From: Marchantia polymorpha subsp. ruderalis
Taxonomy: Eukaryota > Streptophyta > Marchantiopsida > Marchantiales > Marchantiaceae
Assembly (NCBI GenBank): GCA_037833965.1
Contig: AP031356.1
Span: forward strand, 19,428,501-19,492,500
DNA length: 64,000 nt
Direction: 5' to 3'
The notes below the pieces were generated by a model, which was not told where the DNA came from, did no database searches, and worked only from the letters and a program-made list of their open reading frames with translations. Position numbers and translations under genes: made by a program. Of the stretch, positions 54,850 to 64,000 are shown piece by piece (the stretch's first letter is position 1; the number at the start of each line of letters is the position of its first letter).

Positions 54850-57800
54850 ATGCTGGTGATTCTAGTGCTATGTTGCCTCCAGCTCGGTGCTTGCGCCGTT
54901 GGTCAGGATGATACCACCTTCGGAGAAATAAGCAGAATCGAGACTCTTGATGAGACTCTCCAGGATCCAGATTTCGATGCACGTGCAGAATCGGTCGGGA
55001 AAGAGCATGGCAGCATCAACATCGACAGTGGACTTCCTCCGGCTTCCTCCGTCGAAGGGCATATGAGCCAGCAACAAGCACACGGCGGTCAAAGGAGCCA
55101 GCGAGAGCTGCAGCAGTTTAGACTTGAGGACCAAGCCGTCGACACTTCGTTAACTAATCGTCATGAGCCTCTCCATCGTTTTCAGGAGGAATCTACACAC
55201 TCCAGAAGAATATCTCGCACTTTGCTCCAAGACAGCTTCGGGTCAGTGACATTTAGCAGCAAGATATCATCTGATAGAGAAGTGCACAATTCTGCACCTG
55301 TCGCTTGTGTCCTTCGTCTGAGCATGTGCAGGGCAATGCGCATGCTCGGACGAGTGAGTGAAATTCATCTCTAACGCCAAACGAGTCCAATGTGTTGCCA
55401 CTGTCCCAGGGAGGTCGATGCGCTCCTGCAATTCAAGGCCGAAATCGAAAACTACACGGACAATGCTTTCGATGGATGGACAACGGGGAATCGCTCCACC
55501 TACTGCTCGTGGACAAGGGTTATCTGCGACGATGAGCTGCACGTGATCTCCCTCAACTTCTCCGCGCTGGAGATGAACGGCACTTTGGGTCCATCGTTGG
55601 GCAAGCTCGAATACCTCGAGGACCTCGATTTGAGCCACAATTTCTTGTTGAGCGAGCTTCCTGTGGAATGGGGTCGGCTGCAGAGGTTGCAGACCTTGAA
55701 CGTCCACGACAATTTTCTCTTCGGTGGAGTTCCTGCAGAGTACGGCAACATGTCAAGCCTACGAGTCCTCTACATTGGAGAACAGGGCGAGTTATTCAAT
55801 GGGTTCATTCCGGAGGAGCTGGGTTTACTTTTTGAGCTCGAGGTTCTGGCCCTGGGCACGCGCCTCAATTTCGACTCCAAGCAAGAAAACTACCCTGACC
55901 GGTCGAACAGGATGAGAGGCCACATTCCCAAGTCCATCGCCAATTGCACTAAGCTGTGGTACATGGATTTCTCCGACAACTTCTATCTGACGGGTCCCAT
56001 TCCGAGAGAGTACGGCCAGCTCGTCAATCTGGAGTATCTGAGCTTCGAGCAGAACGATTTCACAGGCTCCATCCCATCCGAGCTGGGCAACCTTACGAAC
56101 ATCAAGTTCCTGCACTTGCGATACAATGCCTTGGAGGGAGAGTTCCCCGTGGAGCTGGCGTCGCTGTCGGAGCTCAAGTTTCTGAACGTGGCGGACAACT
56201 TCCTGACGGGGAGTTTTCTGACAGTGGAGTCCCCTTCGTGGAGTCGGCTCGAAAAGCTCTACATCAGCGGGAACAACTTTCATGGCGGCTTTCCCAAAGC
56301 TGTGACGGCCATGACGGCGCTGACGACGTTCGACATGTCCAGCAACGAGTTCACCGGCAGCCTCCCCGAGAACCTGGGGCAGCTGGCCAACCTCCAAGCG
56401 TTTGATTTCACAATCAACCAGCTGGATGGGAAATTGCCTGACAGCCTCAACAACTGCACGCAGCTCTTTATGCTGGGAGCAGCGAAGAACAATCTCACGG
56501 GCACGCTGGAGCCGCTAAGAAACCTCTCGCTGCTCGTTCATCTAAGAGCACAGTACAACAGATTCACGGGCACGCTGGAGCCGCTGAGAAACCTCTCGCT
56601 GCTCGTTTTCCTGTTCGCAACGAACAACAGGCTCACGGGCACGCTGGAGCCGCTGAAAGACCTATCGCTGCTCGATACCCTGGACGCAAGGAACAATAGG
56701 ATCACAGGCACGCTGGAACCGCTAAGAAACCTCTCGGCGCTCAAATCACTGGAAGCATGGAACAACAATCTCACGGGCACGCTGGAGCCGCTAAGAACCC
56801 TCTCGCTGTTCATTCTGACCGCAACGAACAACAATCTCACGGGCACGCTGGAGCCGCTGAGAAACCTCTCGGAGCTCCGTACCTTGTACGTAGGGAACAA
56901 CAGGCTCACGGGCACGCTGGAGCCGTTGAGAACCCTCTCGCTCTCCGGTTTGGACGTAGCAAACAACAGGCTCACGGGCACGCTGGAGCCGTTGAGAGCC
57001 ATCTCGCAGTTCAGAATTCTAGACGTAGCGAACAACAGGCTCACGGGCACGCTGGAGCCGCTGAGAAACCTCTCGCTGCTCTTTATACTGTACGCCTCGA
57101 ACAATAGGCTCACTGGCACGCTGGAGCCGCTGAGAACCCTCTCACTGCTCTCGGACGTTATGGAATACTTGCTCCTGAGCCACAACGATTTTCGAGGCCC
57201 CATTCCCGCCGAGCTCGGCAAGCTGCCGAACTTGGTATTGCTCCTCTTGCACAATAACGGGCTGTCAGAGCCCATACCCACGAGTTTGGCCAACCTGCAG
57301 TACATCCAAGAGATCAATCTGAGCAACAATTTTCTGACGGGAGTAATTCCTCCAGAGCTTGGGCGACTGCAGTTCATGCAATATCTCAGCCTCCACAGCA
57401 ACAACCTCACGGGAACTATTCCCGCGCCTCTGGCAAACTGCGGCTCCCTGAGAAACATCAGGCTAAGCAATAACAAGCTCACTGGCAATGTGACCCAGAT
57501 TGACTTCTTGCAGCTGCGATCCCTCGAGAGCTTTTCTGTCAACGGGAACCAGCTGGGCGGAGAGTTTCCCGTGAGCGTATACAACTGCACGGATCTGAAG
57601 CTCCTAGACCTCAGCAGCAATAAATTCTCAGGAGAGCTCCCCGACAACTACGAGTACTCTCAGCAAGTGCTGCGCAAATTGCGAGTTTTGAAACTATCAT
57701 CCAACAAATTCGGTGGCCGCGTGCCCGGCTGGATCTGGAAGCTTTCGGAGCTGCAAGTTCTCGACTTGTCGCACAACTCGTTCACGGGAGTCTGGCCCAC

Positions 57801-58581
57801 CAATCTCTCGGGGTTGGAAGGCTTTAGTCGCCTCGAAGCGACGCCAGACGACGGCGAGGAAGGCGCCAGTATCAGCGACGAGATCCTCCCCATACGGGTC
57901 GAGGTGGATGAGGATAAATTGCTCGAGCAAATCTCCATTGAGGCCAAAGGTTCGCGACTCGAACTCGAGTACGTCCTCGAGACTCTGTTCTCCATCGACC
58001 TGTCATACAACCAGCTCTCCGGGAGGCTCCCGCATGCGCTTGGAGAGCTGCGCAGGTTGACGTACTTGAATTTAGCGCACAATAATTTCTCGGGCGAAAT
58101 CCCTCAGGTTTTCGGAGATCTGCTGCATCTCCAATCGCTGGATTTGTCGGCCAACTATCTCACGGGAAAGATTCCTGCGGTGCTCAGCAGGCCGAGCTTG
58201 AGCTATCTTAAACTCTCCTACAACTTCCTCGAGGGCGAGATACCCACGGCGAATGCATTCTCCACGAGGTACGAAATTTCGTCCTTCAAGCCCGGGAACA
58301 ATCAGCTCTGCGGACCCCCGCTCGAGACCACTTGTGCGACGCAAGACAGCAACGCAAGCGGAAGCTCGGCCACATTCGGGGCTCCGTCGTTCGAGCTCCT
58401 GGATGATGTATTCTGGCGGGCCTTCGAGATCGGAATTCCGATTGGGTTCGTGATTCTGATCGGGGTCGTGATCGGAATGCTGAGAACAATGCCCTGCGCA
58501 CGACACTGGCTACTCCACACTCAAGATTTCGCTCGCCATTTCAAACAAGGTAGATACGGAGTGTTCAACGAACCGACATAG
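54850..58581 (+). CDS. LRR receptor-like protein (RLP), two exons
   Basis: Exon 1 (ATG 54850) gives a hydrophobic signal peptide MLVILVLCCLQLGACAVG and a polar linker of about 150 residues; a 60-nt intron is inferred at 55354-55413 (CGA-GTGAGT, ...GGGAG-GTC), keeping frame. Exon 2 holds an LRRNT domain (VDALLQFKAEI...CSWTRVICD), plant-type extracellular LRRs with LxGxIP-like motifs, a run of ten near-identical units (56488-57160), more LRRs, an island-like non-LRR stretch (about residues 810-860 counting from 55390), four final LRRs, the LCGPPLETTC cap, a TM helix (IGIPIGFVILIGVVIGML) and a 32-residue tail. No kinase, so an RLP: a plasma-membrane receptor that would need a partner kinase. The ligand is unknown. 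An alternative start at 55390 would lack a signal peptide and is less likely. Confidence 0.85.
56488..57160 (+). repeat. 69-bp coding minisatellite within the LRR gene (10 units)
   Basis: Ten tandem units of 22-23 codons with the shared core LTGTLEPLRNLSLL and a variable hexapeptide (e.g. LRAQYN, LFATNN, LDVANN). The core DNA (ACGGGCACGCTGGAGCCGCT) is nearly invariant, while the outward-facing variable codons differ, which fits recent unit amplification with change at surface positions. Neighbouring LRRs are ordinary 24-residue, non-identical units. Confidence 0.9.
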
Positions 58582-58878
58582 ACCGTATCATTCAGAAATT
58601 GACTGCTGCGTACGCCACTGTTCTCTTTGCACCCACTGGACCACGGGGTCCAGTCCGGGCTTACGAGATTCCACATGAATGGGGACTTGTTGTCCGCCAT
58701 ATACATGTGCTATTGCTGCTGGGCCTTTAGATAGCACAATGTTGTCTGCACTCAGTTGTTGTGTAAAGTAGAGCCAGATTCCACGACGATTCATGATTGC
58801 TGGATTACTCCCCTTGGAAGCTTTTGTCTCCAAATGGAGCATGTTCATTGTAATTACAATGAACATCGATCTACTTTT
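58582..58878. other. 3' flank of the LRR gene
   Basis: No gene seen. A short inverted repeat (TTCATTGTAATTACAATGAA, about 58846-58865) is a perfect palindrome. Confidence 0.4.
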
Positions 58879-59205
58879 ATGTCATGATCAGGAGACTCCT
58901 CCGCCAATTTCACAGACAATTTAGTACAGCCCGTTCTAATGCTTCGAATGGAGACCCGCCACATGATAAATCTAACTCCAATGATTGAGCCCCTTCATTG
59001 GAAGACTTACCTTGTTACAACGTTGATGCATATCAGTCCACAAGTTCGAGGATCGAAACCACTACGGGCCAAAATATGGCAGCGCATCCTTTATAATTTG
59101 TTTCGAATAAGACCATTTAAATGTAACAAGAATGATAAGCAGTTGTAGAACCTTCTCGCACAACTTGGAGCTTATATTTGATTAATATATGAACTATTAA
59201 AAATG
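58879..59205 (+). repeat. Duplicated block A, copy 2
   Basis: Counterpart of 50172-50500, directly downstream of the LRR gene. Confidence 0.8.
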
Positions 59206-60028
59206 TTCTTGCTCTTGTTGAAGCTCACTTGCTAAATTGACTCTACTGTGAAATATATATAAATATATATATCTGAATCTCTGTGTGTGTGTCATGTGGT
59301 ATCCATTCTGGTAAAAAATGGGAGTGAAGACTAAGGATCAAGTTGTATCAAAGAATGGCATACATACTTGAGCTCAAAAGGCGAGGGGCAAAGCTCTTTT
59401 TCATTGTGAACTTGTGCCTGAACCTGGATCAGAATACTCAGAGGATGAACCTACAACTGAGGTTGACCCCGAACAATAAGATGGTCTTAATGAACCCATT
59501 TCCAAGATGTCACCAAGTAATCATCGCATTGCATAAATGTTGGTCATGCAAAAGAGATTAATGAGAATGAATCCTTTGAGTTGAAATTTGAAGAGAAATA
59601 TCGGCTAATCATGGATTTTGAGTTCAAAACGGCTTCATGTAACATGGGGTAGACCCCAAATATGAGCCCTTCTCGTTTCCAGAATTGCACATGAACTTAC
59701 ATGTTTGGCACAGCATTATAATCTCACTTTGTAGGACTAAATTAACGGCTTCACATTATGCACACAAATCAAAGACATAGATTAAGGGCTCGTGGAGGTG
59801 ATGTCACTGTGTGTTCCTTTGGAACATCGAAACTTCCAATTTCATTTTCCAAGAAGCAAAATTTATTTCCGCACATTGCGGCGATAAATTTTGGAATCAA
59901 TCATGGGGACAAAAGCCAGTTGGCCAGTCTGGTTTGAGACCTTTTGTCTTCAACAGTACCTTGCTTCCCAAAATGGAGAACGAAAGTTTGCAATCTGTCC
60001 TTCAGCTCACACCGCAACCAGAGCCGTT
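59206..60028. other. Unassigned sequence
   Basis: A+T-rich; an (AT)-rich tract near 59250-59275 and short ORFs with many stops. No gene recognised. Confidence 0.3.
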
Positions 60029-60313
60029 GGCGTAGATTAGCCTTTCAGAGCAGAGAATGTGAGGAAGAAAAGAAAGCCCCGCCAAAAAATCTTTGCACAC
60101 GTCACGACAATTAAAATGGTGGCCAATGAATCCAAGCGGGGAGTTGATAATTAAAATTTCCATGACCGTAAACCACCTAGTTCGTTCATGCGTGCCCAGA
60201 AAGGCGTAAAGAAAGCATTCGATCCTCAAAGTGCAGTGAAAGTTTAACCACTTCAACTTTCACTACCCATTCTTTGAACCCAACAGGGCATTTGGAAGAT
60301 CCAATGTTGTGGT
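60029..60313 (-). repeat. Duplicated block C, copy 2
   Basis: Counterpart of 52115-52407; the - strand shares ECFLYAFLGTHERTRW and INSPLGFIGHH. Confidence 0.65.
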
Positions 60314-60716
60314 CTAAACGATATTATCTGAGCTGATGCTAATCAGAGCCCAAGAGCTGGTTTAAGCTTGGGGAGCCAATACGTGATTTCATCTATTGTC
60401 TGGCGTCGATCAAAACACTGCAAAGTTGCTACTCTCCTGGTGAATTTACTGTTGAGCTATGACTACTGACAGAAATGGCAACCGTATACTGAAGTCGCGC
60501 TGGGGTCCGCTGATGTTATCAGATGCGGACACAACCCCGTGCACTTGGAGCATCTCAACAGAGACCGCAAACCAAGCTATGTCACGTTTTGTAGCTGTAA
60601 CTACCCTTTGAAGCATTAAGTTCAAGCTTTCCTTGCCACTAAAGTCAACGAAGTCGAAGAACAAGAAGCACAAGACGTCTGCGTACAAAAGATATCCAAA
60701 GTTGCACCAGAATAGA
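60314..60716. other. Unassigned sequence
   Basis: No feature supported between block C and the TATA block. Confidence 0.3.
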
Positions 60717-60951
60717 GATCTGCGCTCACGGCTGCCGTGATCAGGACCACCACCATGCCTTTTAGAGATCCTTCCATCCATCCATTCAGAAGACACAATA
60801 CCATTCTCTCTCTCTCTCTCTCCATATATAGAAGTAAAACGCCCTCTGGTACGAGTCTTCTCTCACCACGGCCGATCTTTTCTCGAATTGGAGGAGCTCA
60901 AAGTCACAGGAGACGCCGGGTTGGTAATCTAACGATCTAGTCGTCCGCGTT
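60717..60951 (+). promoter_or_regulatory. TATA-containing block, copy 2
   Basis: Homologous to 51581-51860. A (TC)n tract precedes CATATATAGAA at 60823-60832; GTACGAGTCTTCTCT follows in both copies. Confidence 0.55.
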
Positions 60952-61039
60952 TAGATGATCAAGATCAATGTGGACCGGCTGAACATTTTGGGAATCATGT
61001 AGTTCTCTGCGTCGTTCACTGCTGGACTAGGTAGCTGTC

Positions 61040-61378
61040 TCGCAATTCCACGATGCATGGAGATGGAGGAGTACATGGAGAATTGAGTTTTATATTTCTC
61101 TGGAGGTGGACATCATGCACGTCCTCAGATGATCTACAGGTCGGACATCGGTCGTTTCCTCTCCTGATCTGCCCGCTCTCTGCGAACGCTTCAGGATGTT
61201 GTTGATTCTGGTGCTATGTTGCCTCCAGCTTGATGCTTGCGCCGTTAGTCAAGAGGATACCACCTTCCAAAAAATAAGCAGAATCGAGACTCTTGTTGAG
61301 ACTCTCCAGGATCCAGATTTTGATGCACGTGCAGAATCGGCCGGGAAAGGGCATGGCTGCATCATCGAGAGTGTGCTC
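61040..61378 (+). pseudogene. Truncated second LRR-RLP gene (first exon only)
   Basis: Matches 54694-55042 closely. It keeps the ATG (61196) and a signal peptide (MLLILVLCCLQLDACAVS) and the first part of the linker (TLVETLQDPDFDARAES). Homology to the LRR gene stops at about 61365-61380, where the retroelement-related sequence begins, so LRRs, TM and tail are missing. Its promoter block is present. Confidence 0.8.
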
Positions 61379-61379
61379 G

Positions 61380-64000
61380 GGAAATTTAGGTGGTTAGAGG
61401 AGGAAAGTGGAATTCGCCTTCGGCCGAAGAACTTCGGATCTTCGGACCATCCTCGTAGCCATTTTAGAGGATGCAATAGCCGGGGCCTTTGGCGAAGACG
61501 ACGAATTTCAATTTGAATTCGAGAGTACCAATTCACGCACGTGTGAGGAACTTTAGGGCATCGAGAGTAAGGGCACGACGAGAACACCCGTCATTGCGAT
61601 ATCGAGAAAGAGAGAGAGCGAGACGAAATCGATCCACCTTGATAGCAGCGAAGACGCAATTGGAGGTATGGCACCGCCCACGATGGCCAAGGTGCGAAAA
61701 TTGGTTTTGCTGAAGGTGCCTTATGTGAAGTTGCGACCCTATAGGTAATAGCTTATCGAGTTACGCCTGGAATTTCTCCTATGGAATTGGAATTGCGTAT
61801 CGACGACCATCTGCAAGGAGATGATGGACAAGAATCGTAACGAGGAAGAGGATCTCCGAGGCAATCTGATGCTATGGACAGTCGATCATTGGACAAAGGT
61901 TCTAGGACCGTGCGCAGGAGAAGACGGTGACTACATGTTCGAGAAAGATAGCATCAAGATTACGCGCGCAGAAGAATTTACCTTTGTGACATTCTTCAAG
62001 ATGGCCGATTACAAGGACTCGATGAGGCGTGCGATCGAGTTGAGGATAATGCACATTCTGCGACCGCAACGCACGACATACGTCACCGTTTGGCAAGTCG
62101 GCTTCTTCGAGCGCACATTGAAGAGAGAATGAATTCATTGGGCAAAGATCTTCCACGATCTGATTTGGATCAATGTGAGTACCTGATGAAAGGAAGGATT
62201 GATTAATCACCTAACCCCTTACTTAGTAAATATCTATCGAGGGATGAGATTACTCACGATGGAGGAAGAGAAGCGATTCCCAAAGGTATGGGAGGTTCTA
62301 GCAACTGAGTCCAGCGAAGAGACTGAGGACAAGGACAATGTCCAACCTGAAGTGCCGCCTCAGAGAACAGCGCGCGGACCGGTGCAGGTGGAGGTCCTCA
62401 CGACCCGAGAACAGCCAGAAAGGAGACTGGCGAAGAGACAAAAGATCATTATAGACGGTGGAGAAGGCTGAAGACAGGAGTCGCGGATGGCAAAGACCGA
62501 GATAACAGGAATCAGGTTGTCAAGAACTCAGGCCAGGCCGAAGAAGAGAGCGAATCGCGGGAGGGTTGTGTCCGAGTCTTCGGATAGCAGTGTGGCGAAG
62601 ACAGATGCAGCGGCCTTGACGACAGATGAAGAGAAGAATAAGGAACATACACTTCAAGCATTGGAAGGAGAAACTTCGGCGGTACAAGTTGAAGCCCCGA
62701 TGGAAGTAGTAGTGGAACCTTTGGAGGAAAGTACGGAGATAGCTAGTCTAAGTTTTTCACCTTCAGAGCAGACATGGTCTATGGGGAGTGAGGAAGTACC
62801 GAAGTCGAAGTCGAGTGAGGAGATGGCGGAAGATCTCACGCTCAGTGAAGAGATGTTTGAGCAGGTAGTGGCACAAGTTAGTGGGACAGTGGTAGAGGTC
62901 CTTGAGATTCCATCGCCCCCACCATTAGAAGAAGAGGTAAGACCCGAAGTGGAGAAGAAGGTTTTGGAGAAGGAACCAAAGGAGTTAGTTGGAGGAGGCA
63001 GGGTTATATGTACAGTTAGTGAGGAATAGAACCAAGATCAAGAGAGCAGTAGCTGTAAAGAGGGAGTGGGAGTCCGTAACTGCAATGGCGAAGGAACGAG
63101 TTGCGAGCTTAACATCCGAGTGCGCGACCATGAGGGCAACACTTCAGGAGCGAAAAGACCATCTTTGAGCAAAGGAGATGGAGTGCGAAGTTATTTGGCT
63201 GAACTTAGCCAAGGAGTCCAAACTTTGTACTACATTAGAATAGGAGTGTATCAGTCTTCGGGTCGCCAATGAGAATGTACAAAAGGTAACAGTGGAACTA
63301 TGTGAGAGATTGGAGGCATCCAAGTGGACGATGCACTTCCAAGCTGCACCGTGGAAGTGCAACGTGTGGAGTGATTGATTGTGGTTTCGACGAAGCGCGA
63401 TCAGTTGCACTGATCGCGCTTCTTCGCTTAGGAGCCGACGTAAGCTCAGAGTATGCTATAATCGCTGCGTTGGATGGCACTGCACCTGAGAGCAGTTCAC
63501 CTCATGCGGTTGAGATGTCTAGGAGTTCAGAGTGAATAAAGAGGCCAAATGCTCTTTCCTTGGGGCGTTTTTCTGTCAATTGGCTTGTCTTGGCTATTAA
63601 TTTGTATCCACTATGCTCGTTTGTGAGCTTGTGTGTCTTGTCACCGTGCATGGTGCGCTCTGGTTTGTTGAAGTTACCGCATCTAGAGTTCTGCATGTCC
63701 AACTCGGATGTTCTAAGTAAGCCTGGTGTTATTCAGGATTTAAGCAAATTCGGGTCTGGATATTTAGGTCACTGAGCCGGGAGTGTGCAATTCTGAGAAG
63801 TTTCTCCCTGAAACTAGAGTGTGGGGTCGAAGGCGATTCTCACAAGTGTCAATTGGAAAAGTATTAGGCTGTGTGTGTGTTCATACTCTGCTCTTTGGGC
63901 CTTTGGCTGTAATCAACCAGTATCTTCTAGGAGAGACCTGTGCCTGGGAAGTAAAACTCGTCAATAGACTATTAATCGGTGACAAATCGTGATTCTTGGT
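61380..64000 (+). mobile_element. Decayed distant relative of the giant LTR, right edge
   Basis: From about 61480 the order of the ORF-bearing LTR is followed: the N-terminal domain of the ORF, acidic middle, coiled coil, then R/U5-like sequence (63530 to the window end, with TTGTGTGTCTTGTCACCGTGCATG near 63630 and CTCGTCAATAGACTATTAA near 63958). Its start is missing at the junction with the truncated LRR gene, and its 3' end lies beyond the window. Confidence 0.7.
61690..63290 (+). pseudogene. LTR-encoded ORF, distant relative with stops
   Basis: Pieces in order: LRLEFLLWNWNCVSTT (61760), WTVDHWTKVLGPCAGEDG, MFEKDSIKIT, YKDSMRRAIEL, LRPQRTTYVTVWQVGFFE, a TGA, IHWAKIFHDL, NHLTPYLVNIYRGMRLLT and KRFP (62280), then a basic/acidic middle (62487-63029), then a heptad-like coiled coil (about 63053-63290) with two in-frame stops. 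The residues are quite different from the young copies, but spacing and key aromatic, Trp and Gly positions are kept. Confidence 0.75.

Noticed and set aside
56538..57647. 369-codon antisense ORF opposite the LRR gene
   Set aside because: It follows from the 69-bp coding repeats and regular LRR codons on the + strand; the repeated SGSSVPVSLLF is just the reverse of the LRR core.

Overview
The window reads as nuclear DNA of a land plant. The evidence is Ty3/gypsy LTR retrotransposons with a tRNA-Asp-type primer binding site, a decayed Mutator-like (MULE) transposase gene, and a plant-type leucine-rich-repeat receptor-like protein (LRR-RLP) gene. A non-seed plant such as a bryophyte is my guess; the sequence does not prove it.

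Positions 1-37763 are three nested copies of one retrotransposon family. An old LTR on the + strand (1-2842, 19379-19716, 36300-37763, its first ~300 bp outside the window) was hit twice by younger full-length elements. One lies on the - strand (2843-19373, TSD AGAGG) and one on the + strand (19717-36294, TSD AATAC). Each is about 16.5 kb, with LTRs of about 5.36-5.39 kb and an internal region of about 5.8 kb. They stand head to head with 343 bp between them, forming a giant inverted repeat.

The family's most striking trait is its LTR. A very long U3 carries a sense ORF of about 1040 codons (N-terminal domain of unknown family, basic/proline-rich middle, acidic patch, C-terminal coiled coil). 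The ORF ends 36 bp before the TATA box that drives gag-pol. In the genomic RNA it therefore lies 3' of pol, the place of an env-like gene, but it is duplicated with the LTR. The ORF is intact in one LTR and broken by single stops or frameshifts in the others. Two more distant relatives (38934-43678 on the - strand; about 61380-64000 on the + strand) retain recognisable pieces. Gag-protease and RT-RNase H-integrase are in one frame, separated by a single UAG followed by CAA UUA, the tobamovirus-type readthrough context. The LTRs are studded with short GC-rich palindromes that differ between old and young copies but remain palindromic.

Positions 37764-43678 hold possible host exons, the diverged related LTR, and inside it an ORF-less solo LTR (40527-42989, TSD CAAGT) with a triplicated U3 unit. 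Positions 43830-46463 hold the MULE pseudogene. Positions 46464-54690 are mostly unassigned sequence with dispersed duplicated blocks. Positions 54850-58581 hold the LRR-RLP gene, with an unusual run of ten near-identical LRR units. Positions 58879-61378 are a partial second copy of that locus (promoter plus first exon), cut off by the decayed retroelement LTR that fills the right end.
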